In this document: in pieces, positions 9,346-19,435 of the stretch
Layout: the number at the start of each line of letters is the position of its first letter
Position numbering within the stretch: the stretch's first letter is position 1
From: Chitinophaga pinensis
GTDB lineage: Bacteria > Bacteroidota > Bacteroidia > NS11-12g > UBA9320
NCBI GenBank assembly: GCA_945907065.1
Contig: CAMDSC010000004.1
Span: 1 to 64,000 of the forward strand
Direction: 5' to 3'
DNA length: 64,000 nucleotides
Position numbers and translations under genes: made by a program
The notes under the pieces: generated by a model
Databases searched by the model: none
What the model was told of the DNA's origin: nothing
Seen by the model: only the letters and a program-made list of their open reading frames with translations

Positions 9346-9452
9346 GCATTGATGAATTACATTTTTTAACTCGGACTGCTGACATATTAAGATATCCATC
9401 CAAGGATTGATTATTATTGTACTGAAATTGTCTGAAGCAGGCAATTAAAGCA

Positions 9453-11072
9453 ATGAAGTATAAAAACACACTCCTTTTATTTTTAACCATCTTTCAAACC
9501 AACTTATATTCTCAATCCACTTGGTCAGATAGTTTAATACTAACTCCCGAACGAAGTCAGTTTCAAAAAACATCCACCTATAAAGATGTAATTAATTTTT
9601 TGGAAGCAATAAAAAAACAAAGTGATAACGTGTTTATTTTTAGTATGGACAAAAGCCTGGAAGGAAAAGATATTCCTGTTGCCGTGCTGGCAAACCCAGC
9701 TATAAAAACGTTGGAAGAAGCAAAAGCTTCGGGCAAAGCTGTTATTTATATTCAGGGAAATATTCATGCCGGCGAAGTAGAAGGCAAAGAAGCGGTAATG
9801 ATGCTGATGCGGGATATTTTGTTAGGAGATAAAAAGCATTTATTAGATAATATAATTATCCTGTTTGTTCCAATATATAATACCGATGCTAATGATAAAA
9901 TGGCTAAGGGATTAAGGCCTTCTCAGGAAGACAGTCCACCAGAAACCGGAGAACGGGAAAGCAGCCAGGGCTATGACCTTAACCGCGACGGAATGAAAAT
10001 GGAAGCATTGGAAACCCGAGGGCTTTTTGAAAACGTAATTGTTCCTTGGGACCCACAGATTTTTGTTGATTTGCATACCACCAATGGCACTTGGCATGCC
10101 TATCCTTTAACCTGGGCACCAAGCTATCACTCGGCAGGTGAATATGCCCCTTTTGAATATTCCTACTTTAAAATGTTGCCTTCCATTACTAGGGCAGTTC
10201 ATGAAAAACATGATTTAAAATTTGGCGTATATGGCGATTACTATTTGGAAGAAGGTTGGCCTCCAAAAAACTTTTACAGTTATAATCATCATCCTCGGTA
10301 TTTGGTAAACCAGTTTGGGTTTCGCAATCGGATGGCTATTTTGAGTGAATCATTTGCCCACAATCGGTTTTATGAACGCATCAACAGTACTTATATTTTT
10401 ATGTCAGAAATTCTAGAATTTGCCAATAAAAATTCGAAGGAAATTATAGACATCAATAAAAAAGCAGAAGAAGCCGCCATTCAAAATGTTATAAAAAATG
10501 CTGGTAAATTAAAAAAAGGCGTTCAGTTTAAAATGGTACCTCTGAACAAACTTAATGATTTTATAACCTATGATTATTTAACGGTTTCTGATACCAATGG
10601 TAAAACTAAACAGTATCGCACCGGAAAAATTGTTGAGTATGACGACATTGATTATTACGCAAAATTTGAAGCCACCAAAGAAAGCACTTTGCCACGTGGC
10701 TATATTATTCCTACTGAGTTTACCGAGGTTGTTAAAAATTTGAGAATGCATGGAATCAAAGTAGAATCATTGCAAAAAAACCAATCCTTTTCTGGAGAAA
10801 ACTTTGTGATTGATAGTTTGGTAAACGACAAGGAGGCTTTTCAAAAACACAAAACCGCCACTTTGTATGGTGATTTTAAATCCGAAACTAAAAAATATAA
10901 AAAGGGAGATTATTTAGTGGATATGGCTCAGCCACTCAGCAATCTTATTTTTTATATCCTCGAACCACAATCCGACGATGGCTTGGTTCATTGGAATTTT
11001 TTTGATAGTTATATTAAAAAGAAAACGGCTGAAGGAAAAAAGGTAGATTTTCCTGTTTTTAAATATTTTTAA
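9453..11072 (+). CDS. secreted M14-family zinc carboxypeptidase
   Basis: 539 residues with a signal peptide (residues 1-20, ending LYSQ). The M14 zinc site is visible: His105 and Glu108 in GNIHAGEVEGK, His208 in FVDLHTTNGTW, with DLNRDG (Asn177-Arg178) and Glu299 in ILSESFAHNR as the likely substrate-binding and catalytic residues. It should hydrolyse C-terminal or modified residues from peptides in the periplasm or outside the cell. Residues 350-539 form an additional C-terminal region. No T9SS sorting tail is seen, so periplasmic location is more likely. The upstream 220 bases contain the nested hairpins; tex follows after 50 bases. Confidence 0.88.
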   Translation: MKYKNTLLLFLTIFQTNLYSQSTWSDSLILTPERSQFQKTSTYKDVINFLEAIKKQSDNVFIFSMDKSLEGKDIPVAVLANPAIKTLEEAKASGKAVIYIQGNIHAGEVEGKEAVMMLMRDILLGDKKHLLDNIIILFVPIYNTDANDKMAKGLRPSQEDSPPETGERESSQGYDLNRDGMKMEALETRGLFENVIVPWDPQIFVDLHTTNGTWHAYPLTWAPSYHSAGEYAPFEYSYFKMLPSITRAVHEKHDLKFGVYGDYYLEEGWPPKNFYSYNHHPRYLVNQFGFRNRMAILSESFAHNRFYERINSTYIFMSEILEFANKNSKEIIDINKKAEEAAIQNVIKNAGKLKKGVQFKMVPLNKLNDFITYDYLTVSDTNGKTKQYRTGKIVEYDDIDYYAKFEATKESTLPRGYIIPTEFTEVVKNLRMHGIKVESLQKNQSFSGENFVIDSLVNDKEAFQKHKTATLYGDFKSETKKYKKGDYLVDMAQPLSNLIFYILEPQSDDGLVHWNFFDSYIKKKTAEGKKVDFPVFKYF

Positions 11073-11122
11073 TAACAAAAACCTTTAGATTTTAGAAAGC
11101 ATTAGCAATATTTTCGCAGGAT

Positions 11123-13246
11123 ATGTCTTTGGTAAAAATTGCTAAATTATTAAACCTTAAAGAATGGCAGGTAAGCAATGTTATTGGCCTTTTGCAAAAA
11201 GACGCCACTATACCTTTTATTGCCCGCTACCGCAAAGAAAAAACCGGTGATTTGGATGAAGTTCAGCTTCGCAAAATTGAGGAAGAATATGACCGATTGC
11301 AAGAATTAGAAAAACGGCGTAAATATATTTTAACTCAAATAGAAGAACTTGGAAAGCTAACCCCTGAACTCAAAAAAGTAATATTGGAAGCTGAAGATTC
11401 CGCAAAATTGGAAGATCTTTATATTCCCTATAAATCACGCCGTTTGACAAAAGCCGATGTGGCTCGCGAGGCAGGATTTGAGCCATTGGCCGTAGCTATT
11501 TATGCTCAAAAAGGCGATCAATGGCTGAACAACTGGAAAAGCCTTGTAAAAGATTTTACCGTAGGAAAAGAAAAAGCGTTGCAATTGGCTCGAGATATTA
11601 TAGCTGAATGGATTAGTGAAGATGTGGCACTGCGAGCAAAATTGCGAGGTTTGTTTGATAAAGAAAGTACTTTGATTTGCAAAGTTACCCGTGGCAAAGC
11701 AGCCCAAACCGATGCTCAGAAATACAAAGATTATTTTAACTATACCGAAGCTACAACCAAATGTCCTTCCCATCGTTTTTTAGCCATGCAACGTGGCGAA
11801 GAAGAAGGATGGTTAAAAATGCATATATCGCCACAAGAAGAAGGGGTAACTCAAATTATGAAACGGCACTGTTTGCATGGGTACGGTGAGTCTCAAAAAC
11901 AAATAATAATTGCCATGAATGATGGCTGGGACCGATTGCTTCAACCATCCTTAGAATCAGAAATGATGGCAAAAATTCGTGAAAAATCGGATGAAGAAGC
12001 TATTAAAGTATTTGCCGAAAATTTAAGGCAATTATTATTGGCGGCACCCTTAGGCCAAAAGCGTATTTTAGCAATTGATCCGGGTTTTCGTTCGGGGTGC
12101 AAAGTAGTTTGTCTGGGTGAAACTGGAGAATTTTTAAGTAATACGGCTATTTTTCCGCATGAGCCACAGCATGAAAAAGCAAAATCTACCGATACCATTC
12201 AAAAACTATTGACAGAATTTAAAATAGAAGTTATTGCCATAGGCAATGGAACTGCCGGTCGCGAAACACAAGATTTTATTCAAACAATAGCAGGCATGGA
12301 AATTCCAGTATACATGGTAAATGAATCTGGGGCTTCAATTTACAGTGCTTCAGACATTGCTCGTGAAGAATTTCCTGATAAAGATTTAACGGTTCGTGGA
12401 GCGGTTTCCATAGGTCGAAGATTGATGGATCCATTGGCTGAACTTGTAAAAATTGACCCTAAAAGTATTGGGGTAGGGCAATACCAACACGATGTAAATC
12501 AAACTTTATTAAAAAGAAGACTGGAAACAGTAGTTGAATCTGCCGTGAATCAGGTAGGGATTAATTTAAACACTGCAAGCCAACACTTATTGGCTAGAGT
12601 GAGTGGTTTGGGGCCGGTAATAGCTAAAAATATTGTAGAAATGCGAAATGAAATTGGTGCATTTCAAACGAGAGAACAATTAAAAAAAGTACCGCGCTTG
12701 GGTGAGAAAGCATTTGAACAATGTGCAGGTTTTTTGAGAATACTGGGAGGGGAAAACCCTTTGGATAATAGTGCTGTGCATCCTGAAAGGTATGATTTGG
12801 TTCAACGAATAGCAAAAGATTACAGAGTTTCAATTAATGACCTTTTGCAAAATGCAATCGTATTGAATTCTATTAAGCCGGAAGGCTATATCAATGAACA
12901 AGAAGAAATTGGTTTGCCCACCATACTTGATATTTTGAAAGAACTTAAAAAGCCTGGATTGGATCCACGTGGAGAGTTTCAACCGATAGGTTTTAGTGAT
13001 ACTGTAAGAAGCATTTCAGACTTAGATGCAGGAATGGAACTAAACGGCATTATCACCAACATTGTAGATTTTGGAGCTTTTGTAGATATTGGAGTAAAGC
13101 AAGATGGACTGGTCCATATTTCTGCGATGAGTCATAAATTTATTAAACATCCAATGGAGGTAGTAAGTATTGGCCAGCATGTGAAGGTAAGAATTACAGA
13201 GGTGGACAAGGACAGAAAACGAATAGGTTTGACCATGAAGTTTTAG
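11123..13246 (+). CDS. tex: transcription accessory protein Tex
   Basis: 707 residues, an RNA-binding protein of the Tex/YqgF/S1 family that affects transcription of certain genes and interacts with RNA polymerase. In order: helical N-terminal domain with IPFIARYRKEKTGDLDE, the YqgF-like nuclease fold starting ILAIDPGFRSGCKVV (about residue 315), helix-hairpin-helix motifs (VSGLGPVIAKNIVEMR; VPRLGEKAFEQCAGFLRI), and a C-terminal S1 domain (from about residue 632: GMELNGIITNIVDFGAFVDIG). Length is slightly below the 720-770 often seen. A TATTTTCG element (one mismatch to TAnnTTTG) lies only 7 bases before the ATG, suggesting a leaderless or near-leaderless mRNA. Confidence 0.95.
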   Translation: MSLVKIAKLLNLKEWQVSNVIGLLQKDATIPFIARYRKEKTGDLDEVQLRKIEEEYDRLQELEKRRKYILTQIEELGKLTPELKKVILEAEDSAKLEDLYIPYKSRRLTKADVAREAGFEPLAVAIYAQKGDQWLNNWKSLVKDFTVGKEKALQLARDIIAEWISEDVALRAKLRGLFDKESTLICKVTRGKAAQTDAQKYKDYFNYTEATTKCPSHRFLAMQRGEEEGWLKMHISPQEEGVTQIMKRHCLHGYGESQKQIIIAMNDGWDRLLQPSLESEMMAKIREKSDEEAIKVFAENLRQLLLAAPLGQKRILAIDPGFRSGCKVVCLGETGEFLSNTAIFPHEPQHEKAKSTDTIQKLLTEFKIEVIAIGNGTAGRETQDFIQTIAGMEIPVYMVNESGASIYSASDIAREEFPDKDLTVRGAVSIGRRLMDPLAELVKIDPKSIGVGQYQHDVNQTLLKRRLETVVESAVNQVGINLNTASQHLLARVSGLGPVIAKNIVEMRNEIGAFQTREQLKKVPRLGEKAFEQCAGFLRILGGENPLDNSAVHPERYDLVQRIAKDYRVSINDLLQNAIVLNSIKPEGYINEQEEIGLPTILDILKELKKPGLDPRGEFQPIGFSDTVRSISDLDAGMELNGIITNIVDFGAFVDIGVKQDGLVHISAMSHKFIKHPMEVVSIGQHVKVRITEVDKDRKRIGLTMKF

Positions 13247-13395
13247 AAAAATTTAAAATCCTTACTTAAAGTTAATGTTTATTATAAACCTCCTTAAAAA
13301 CAGTTAAAATTGAAAACATAAAAAATCAATAATTTTAAATTTTAGATAAATTTTAGGATACTATTTATTTTTATTTTAAAAATGGAAATAATTGA

Positions 13396-13403
13396 TAATT
13401 TTG
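13396..13403 (+). promoter_or_regulatory. -7 element in the gap before the PKD-protein gene
   Basis: TAATTTTG is a perfect TAnnTTTG. It lies about 150 bases before the PKD gene, so it would give a leader of about 145 bases, or serve the 28-codon ORF that starts 11 bases downstream. The rest of the 306-base gap 13247-13552 is AT-rich with no other recognisable element. Confidence 0.45.
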
Positions 13404-13413
13404 TCCGTGTAAA

Positions 13414-13500
13414 ATGAGTGTGCCTATAGAAGAAGATTACCAAACAACAGCCGTTACAAAATTTCTTACTTACCCACCAATTAAAGGTGTGGCTGTTTAG
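13414..13500 (+). CDS. possible 28-residue leader peptide ORF
   Basis: An ATG 11 bases after a perfect -7 element opens a 28-codon frame (begins MSVPIEEDYQTTAVTK) that stops 52 bases before the PKD-protein gene. Placement directly behind a promoter and in front of a very large surface-protein operon makes a leader peptide conceivable, but the product matches nothing I know and the frame may be chance. Confidence 0.2.
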   Translation: MSVPIEEDYQTTAVTKFLTYPPIKGVAV

Positions 13501-13552
13501 TAGTTTATAATTCTATCAAAGCCTCATATATTATATTTTATAATTACAGAGA

Positions 13553-16500
13553 ATGCACAATTTAAAACAAATGATAACCATAAAAACTTTTATTCAAAAA
13601 GTTCGATTCAGTATTCACAAATCTGTCAAAAACAGTTTGATAGTAATACTATTGTTTAATTTCTCCTATCTGGTTGAGGCCCAGAGTTTTTACAACGGAG
13701 CAACTGGAGCCAGCTATAATGCGTCACCACTAAATGACGGGACACTTAATAAGGTTCAATGGATTTATGGGCCTTCATTATTTAAGAGTTCAGGAACCTC
13801 TGGCACAGCTTCTCCCAAAGGAACCATCACTAAAATCTATTTTCGCTTAGGAACGACGGTTAACAGTAGTGCCAGCTACTCCAATTTTACAATTTCTCTG
13901 GGGCAAAATCAAGGTACATCTACAACCTGGAGTTCTACAACATTTACGACAGGATTAACCACCGTTTTTTCTAAGACCAGTTTCACCATGTCAGGAGCTA
14001 CAGCTACTTCATGGTATGGTATTGCTTTGAATACTCCGTATTATTACGATCCTTCTCAGTCACTAGTTTTTGAGCTAAAAGCTTCAGCAGGAACCGGTAA
14101 TCAGGTGGCTCAAACAATAGTTGGGGGAAACCAAAGAAACTATGGAGGATATGCTGGAAGCACTGGAACTATAGCAACAGGGTTGGTTGATTTTGGTTTT
14201 GATATTGTTACATCTTCTCAGAATGATATTTCTGCGATTGGAATTACAAATGGTTTAAGTAATACCTGTGGAATTACTTCTGATCCTGTATTTGTTCAAC
14301 TTAAAAATACAGGAATAATTGATATTGCAGCAGGGCAAAACATCCCTGTAACAACCGTTGTTTCAGGAGGTGGAAACGTAACTTTAAATAAATTTTTTAA
14401 TAAAATTTTAAAAGTTGGGGTTACAGATACAATCCACATGGGCTATTTAAATTCAGCATCCTTTACAGGAAATATAAATTTAAAATCATCAATTTCTTTT
14501 ATTCCTGCGGATTCGGTTCGTTCAAACGACACAAATTTCACAACTAAAAATTTTTTAGGAAAAGCAAAAGTTACCGTAGGGTTTAATTTTACGACCGTTT
14601 GCGATTCTGCTAAGTTTACTAATACAACAAAAGATAATTGCACCAATTCTATAACTGGATATAAATGGGATTTTGATAATGGCAAGAGTTCAACATCTAT
14701 TTCTCCTACCCAATTTTATGGCTCAGCAGGTACATATAATGTAAAATTAGTGGTTTTCTATTCTTCGGGATTAAAAGACTCCATCACAAAGCAAGTCATT
14801 GTTTATCCCAAACCACAGGCTAATTTTTACGCTAACAATCAGTGTTTAGGTATAGCAGTGGATTTTAGTAACTTTTCTTACGGGACTAACACTTATAAAT
14901 GGTCTTTTGGCGATGCAACAACAAGTACACTTACCACCCCGCCTAGTAAAACATATTCTGCTGCAGGAACTTATGCAGTTAAACTTGTAGCTAATACCGC
15001 AAACAGTTGCAGAGACTCAATAACAAAGAACGTGATTATTTATTCAAAACCTGTTGCTGGATTCACTGTCTCTAATGCCTGTGCAGGATTGAACGCAAAC
15101 TTTAATAATACAACTACTGGTGCAATAACTCATAGTTGGGATTTGGGGGATGGCACTTCATCAGGTTTCTTTAATCCTTTTAAAATTTATAATACTGCCG
15201 GTACCTATGGGATTATTTTAATTGTAACTTCTTCTCAAGGTTGTACGGATAAAGCAACTGGTTCAGTAGTAATTAATCCATTGCCGGTTTCAGGTTTCAA
15301 CGCCCCAAACAATTGCAAAGGAATCCCTACTCAATTTACCAATACATCAACAGGATCTGTAAATTATTCATGGGCCTTTGGAGATGGAAACACATCCTTG
15401 TCTCCTGCTCCTTCAAATAAGTACTCGAATCCAGGTACTTTTAACGTCACTCTTGTTGCCACTTCTGATAAAGGATGCACCAACACTCTTGTTAAACCTG
15501 TCACTATTTATGCAATTCCAAAGGTTAATTTTTCAGCTAAGGATGTTTGTATAGGTGTCCAAACAGACTTTACAAATCTATCGACTTTACCAAACGGCGG
15601 AGGAGATTATATTTGGAGATTTGGTGATGGAAAAACAAGTGCTGTGGCTGGTCCTTCATACAAATATGCAGCATCGGGAGTATATGATGTGCGTTTGGTT
15701 GCAATCTCTAGTTTTGGTTGTAAAGACTCAACTCTAAATAGTGTTAGTATTTTTGATAAGCCTCAACCAAGTTTCACGGCAGTTGATGTTTGTGATGGCA
15801 AGGAAGTACAATTTATAAATACTTCAAATGGCTCTGTAAGTCAAGAATGGGATTTTGGTGATGGAGCTAAAGATATTACATATAGCCCTACTCACACCTA
15901 TGCAGGCCCTGATATCTATAAAGTAATACTTACTGTAACTAGTCCTAATAATTGCAAGGATGTATTTGAAGGAAATGTAACCGTCAAGACTAATCCTGAA
16001 CTTGTATTTTTTGCAGAGAACCATTGTTTAGGTACAAGTGCAAGCTTTGCTAATTCAAGTGTAGGTGCTGCTTCATTTTCCTGGACTTTTGGTGATGGTG
16101 ATTCAACTGCATCTACTCAAGCAAGCCATCCTTATAAAACAGCGGGCAACTATACTGTTAAACTTCGAGGGGTATCTTCAAAAGGTTGCTCAGTGCAACA
16201 AAGTAAATCCATAACAGTTTTTCCAAAACCTGTTACTGCCTTTAGTGCAGCAACGGTTTGTTTCGGAAAATCAACCACATTCACAAATACATCAAGCGGA
16301 GCCACAAGTTATATCTGGAATTTCGGTGATGGAAGCGGAAGCAGTAATTTAAGTAATCCTCTTCCCTATCAATATTTTAATGCTGGAAGTTACAAAGTGA
16401 CACTTTCGGCAATTTCATCAAATAATTGTAAGGAAGATTTATCAAAAACAATTTCAGTTGCCGCTTTACCTATTCCAATATTTATTGTTCAGGATGCTTG

Positions 16501-17203
16501 CGATGGAGTTGCTGTAAAACCATCAAATGTATCTCAGGGTTCCATCACTTCACAAAAGTGGTTTTTTGGCGACGGAACTTCAGATACTTCTAAATCCCCT
16601 TCTCATATTTACGCTAATGCTGGAATTTACAATATCAAACTAATGTTAACGTCTGGACTAGGCTGTATTGATTCAACCTCAAAAACAATCTTAATTTACA
16701 CAAAACCACTTATTAAAATAAGTAAAGACATATTATTAAGTAAAGGCCATAGCACACAGTTGTTAGCTAGCGGAGGTACAGATTACCTTTGGTCTCCTGC
16801 AGGTACACTCGACAATCCTTCGGCCGCTAACCCAACTGCTACCCCTCAAGAAAATACACGTTACTCAGTGAAGGTTATGAATGCTTTCGGTTGTTTTGAC
16901 ACAGCATCCGTTAGTGTATCACTGATTGCAGATTTTGCTATTGAACCACAGAATTTAATTTCACCAAATGGAAATGGACAAAACGATGTATGGAAAATTA
17001 AGGGTATTGAATTTTATCCTGAAGCAACTGTAATGATTTTTGATCAATGGGGAAGAATAATATTGGAACAAGCAGATTACAAGAACACATGGGATGGAAC
17101 TATGAAAGGAAAACCTTTACCAGACGGAACATATTTTTATGTTATTACCCTTCCCGGATCAGAAAGACAATATAAAGGAACGATTAATATTTTAAGAAAT
17201 TAA
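13553..17203 (+). CDS. giant PKD-repeat surface protein with type B T9SS sorting domain
   Basis: 1216 residues. A signal peptide (about residues 20-44, ending LVEAQS) is followed by a Ser/Thr/Gly-rich N-terminal domain (45-225), a linker, then nine PKD repeats, each with a W-x-F/L-G-D-G or WDFDNG core (for example SWDLGDGTSS, IWRFGDGKTS, KWFFGDGTSD) and paired cysteines, and a tenth immunoglobulin-like unit (YLWSPAGTLDNPSAANP). The last 85 residues (from about ISPNGNGQNDVWKI) are the gliding-motility-associated C-terminal domain (CHU_C, TIGR04131), the type B T9SS export signal. It is exported by Sec, then T9SS, to the cell surface, likely an adhesin or matrix protein. ATG 13574 (residue 8) is an equally plausible start. 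The PorP/SprF-type gene follows after 46 bases, a common partner arrangement. Confidence 0.93.
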   Translation: MHNLKQMITIKTFIQKVRFSIHKSVKNSLIVILLFNFSYLVEAQSFYNGATGASYNASPLNDGTLNKVQWIYGPSLFKSSGTSGTASPKGTITKIYFRLGTTVNSSASYSNFTISLGQNQGTSTTWSSTTFTTGLTTVFSKTSFTMSGATATSWYGIALNTPYYYDPSQSLVFELKASAGTGNQVAQTIVGGNQRNYGGYAGSTGTIATGLVDFGFDIVTSSQNDISAIGITNGLSNTCGITSDPVFVQLKNTGIIDIAAGQNIPVTTVVSGGGNVTLNKFFNKILKVGVTDTIHMGYLNSASFTGNINLKSSISFIPADSVRSNDTNFTTKNFLGKAKVTVGFNFTTVCDSAKFTNTTKDNCTNSITGYKWDFDNGKSSTSISPTQFYGSAGTYNVKLVVFYSSGLKDSITKQVIVYPKPQANFYANNQCLGIAVDFSNFSYGTNTYKWSFGDATTSTLTTPPSKTYSAAGTYAVKLVANTANSCRDSITKNVIIYSKPVAGFTVSNACAGLNANFNNTTTGAITHSWDLGDGTSSGFFNPFKIYNTAGTYGIILIVTSSQGCTDKATGSVVINPLPVSGFNAPNNCKGIPTQFTNTSTGSVNYSWAFGDGNTSLSPAPSNKYSNPGTFNVTLVATSDKGCTNTLVKPVTIYAIPKVNFSAKDVCIGVQTDFTNLSTLPNGGGDYIWRFGDGKTSAVAGPSYKYAASGVYDVRLVAISSFGCKDSTLNSVSIFDKPQPSFTAVDVCDGKEVQFINTSNGSVSQEWDFGDGAKDITYSPTHTYAGPDIYKVILTVTSPNNCKDVFEGNVTVKTNPELVFFAENHCLGTSASFANSSVGAASFSWTFGDGDSTASTQASHPYKTAGNYTVKLRGVSSKGCSVQQSKSITVFPKPVTAFSAATVCFGKSTTFTNTSSGATSYIWNFGDGSGSSNLSNPLPYQYFNAGSYKVTLSAISSNNCKEDLSKTISVAALPIPIFIVQDACDGVAVKPSNVSQGSITSQKWFFGDGTSDTSKSPSHIYANAGIYNIKLMLTSGLGCIDSTSKTILIYTKPLIKISKDILLSKGHSTQLLASGGTDYLWSPAGTLDNPSAANPTATPQENTRYSVKVMNAFGCFDTASVSVSLIADFAIEPQNLISPNGNGQNDVWKIKGIEFYPEATVMIFDQWGRIILEQADYKNTWDGTMKGKPLPDGTYFYVITLPGSERQYKGTINILRN

Positions 17204-17249
17204 TCATTGACAAATTAAGATAACGTATCATCAAACAATAGTATTAAAC

Positions 17250-19241
17250 ATGAAGAAAAATTTTATTTCAACCTTAGTGGTTATATTAGTTGGCATTGGA
17301 ACTGCTGCCGGCCAACAAATTCCTATGTTCAATTCGTATACTTTAAATAAGTTTTTAATTAACCCCTCATATGCAGGTGCTAGTGGAAAAACAAATATTT
17401 TTGGAATCAACAGAATTCAATATTCTGGCTTTGACGGGGCTCCAGTTACCTATATGTTTACTGCAGATGCAGGCTTTAAGGATAAAAAGTTTGGATTAGG
17501 AGGTGCCGTTTTTTCAGACAGGAACAACCTGATTGCTCAAAATGGGTTTCAATTAGCATATGCCTATACAGTAAAATTAAATGAAAAATGGAATTTAGGT
17601 ATGGGGCTAAATGCAGGAGCGGTGCAATGGACTTTAAATTTTGACCAGTTAAAAGTAGACGACATAACTGAAGATGTGCTATCAAATTACAAATCAAACT
17701 CAACTACCTTTCGTTCAGATTTCGGTTTCAGAATAAGTTCAGATAAATTAGATTTTGGGTTATCGCTTCCGCAATTAGTTGCCAGTAAGGTGAAGTACAG
17801 TGACTATTTAAAAAATGGCAATGGTACCTATGCTTCCATTCCGCATTATGTAGCAAATTTGAGTTACCTTCTTAGCCTTGGAAATGAAATTAATCTTAAA
17901 CCAATGGTTGTAGTGAGAGGTGCTAAAGATATTCAACCTCAAATTGACGTAATTGGATTATTGGATTGGAAAAGTAAAGCTTATGCAACTTTAGGATACC
18001 GAACTAATTATGCTTTATCAATTGGGGGTGGTGTAAGACTAACAAAAGGCGTTACATTTGGTTACACTTACGACCGCCCAGTAAATAACATTAGCAATTA
18101 TTCAGGAGGAAGTCATGAAATTATTGTTGGAATCACTCTTGGATCAAGAGGTAGTTCGGACGAAAAACCTGAGCCTGCAAATGGATTGAGCAAAGAAGCT
18201 GAAGCAAAACTTAAAGCAGATATACAAAAACAAGTTCAAGAAAAACTCTCTGCTGATTATGAAGCAAAGTTAAAACAGGAATTAGATTTAAGAGTTAGCA
18301 AAGCAGTAGATGAAAAAGTTGCAAAAGCCTTGGCGGACAGACCAACCACTACAGTCACCCCAGGAGATTCTAAAACTACTCCTTCAACCAATGCAACCTT
18401 GAGTAAGGAAGAACTTGAAAAGATTAAAAAGGATATTGAGGAGAAAATCCGTAAGCAAATGGATGATAGCTATGCTAAACTTATTGATGAAAAGATAAAA
18501 AAAGCAATGGAAAGTAAACCTGTTGTTGTTGAAAAAGAAGTACAGCCGAATAAAGAAGAAATCGAGCGGATTAGAAAAGAAAGCGAAGAAAAGATTAGAA
18601 AAGAGGTGGAGGAAAAACTAAGAAAAGAACTTACGGATAAAATCAATCAAGCGGTGCAGGAGAGAATGGACAAAGAGGCACAAAAACAAAAGGAAGAAGC
18701 CCAAAAGGCCCCTAAGGAATACAAAATGACCGCTAAAGATAAGTCTATGTTGGATTCCTTAAAAATGATAAACCAGGAAAATCAAAGGAAAATTGCATAC
18801 CTTGAAATTCAGCTAAAAAACTTTCCGGAAAGTGACCGTATTGAAAACGAACAATTGAGGGAAATTACCAGAATTGTTCACCAAAACGATATTGAAATGA
18901 AAGAATTTAAAGCCAAGAATAAAATTATTTTGGAAGGGGCAAAAGATGCACCTCCTTCGAAAAAAACAGAAGAGACAGAGGCAATAGATGAACATGCTAA
19001 ATTTGTACTTATTTTGGCTTGTTTCAAAACCCTCAAAGAAGCTCAGTTTTATCAGAAACTGGCCACACAAACGTTTGAATTTCCAAATACCAAAGTTTTG
19101 AAACCAAGTCAACCTGAGGGTTGGTATTTTGTTTATCAAAAATCATTTGATAAGAAAAAGATGGCTTGGGATGCTCATACAAAGATTTCTGAATCAAAAT
19201 TAAATACTCCAAATTATCCTTGGATTTATGTTTCGGAATAA
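17250..19241 (+). CDS. PorP/SprF-family outer membrane protein with coiled-coil and SPOR-like tail
   Basis: 663 residues, about twice the family's usual 300-350. Residues 1-21 are a signal peptide; residues 22-310 match the PorP/SprF family (QQIPMFNSYTLNKFLINPSYAG, repeated short strands, GVTFGYTYDRPVNNIS), an outer-membrane barrel associated with T9SS and gliding. Residues 310-560 are strongly charged and helical, with Lys/Glu heptads, a Thr/Pro linker (PTTTVTPGDSKTTPS) and repeated EEIxRI-type segments, predicting long coiled coils. The last 85 residues (VLILACFKTLKEAQFYQKLA through WIYVSE) look like a SPOR-type fold, often used for peptidoglycan binding. It may anchor or present the adjacent PKD protein while bridging to the cell wall; that is inference. 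A terminator follows. Confidence 0.88.
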   Translation: MKKNFISTLVVILVGIGTAAGQQIPMFNSYTLNKFLINPSYAGASGKTNIFGINRIQYSGFDGAPVTYMFTADAGFKDKKFGLGGAVFSDRNNLIAQNGFQLAYAYTVKLNEKWNLGMGLNAGAVQWTLNFDQLKVDDITEDVLSNYKSNSTTFRSDFGFRISSDKLDFGLSLPQLVASKVKYSDYLKNGNGTYASIPHYVANLSYLLSLGNEINLKPMVVVRGAKDIQPQIDVIGLLDWKSKAYATLGYRTNYALSIGGGVRLTKGVTFGYTYDRPVNNISNYSGGSHEIIVGITLGSRGSSDEKPEPANGLSKEAEAKLKADIQKQVQEKLSADYEAKLKQELDLRVSKAVDEKVAKALADRPTTTVTPGDSKTTPSTNATLSKEELEKIKKDIEEKIRKQMDDSYAKLIDEKIKKAMESKPVVVEKEVQPNKEEIERIRKESEEKIRKEVEEKLRKELTDKINQAVQERMDKEAQKQKEEAQKAPKEYKMTAKDKSMLDSLKMINQENQRKIAYLEIQLKNFPESDRIENEQLREITRIVHQNDIEMKEFKAKNKIILEGAKDAPPSKKTEETEAIDEHAKFVLILACFKTLKEAQFYQKLATQTFEFPNTKVLKPSQPEGWYFVYQKSFDKKKMAWDAHTKISESKLNTPNYPWIYVSE

Positions 19242-19286
19242 TATTACTAAAATTATTTAAATCACATACTCTGAATTATGATTTAC

Positions 19287-19320
19287 AAACGGAGCTATCA
19301 AATAATAGCTCCGTTTTTTT
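19287..19320 (+). terminator. intrinsic terminator after the PorP/SprF-type gene
   Basis: AAACGGAGCTAT (19287-19298) pairs with 19305-19316 around a 6-base loop and runs into a T tract. It closes the PKD/PorP operon. Confidence 0.85.
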
Positions 19321-19394
19321 ATGGTTTATTTTTTATATTGATCAACAGCCTTCTTTAAGTCGCTAATTCTATCCATTAAAAGAAATTAAAAAAT

Positions 19395-19423
19395 AAAAAC
19401 CCTCTGAATTTCAGAGGGTTTTT
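19395..19423 (-). terminator. intrinsic terminator of tRNA-Cys
   Basis: A 13-bp stem (AAAAACCCTCTGA with TCAGAGGGTTTTT) with a 3-base loop lies 12 bases past the 3' end of the minus-strand tRNA and is T-rich on that strand. Confidence 0.8.
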
Positions 19424-19435
19424 ATTTTGCTTTAG

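Noticed and set aside
19326-19376. 16-codon minus-strand ORF (MDRISDLKKAVDQYKK)
   Set aside because: Sequence looks protein-like but it is too short, lies between two terminators and has no promoter or coupled neighbour.
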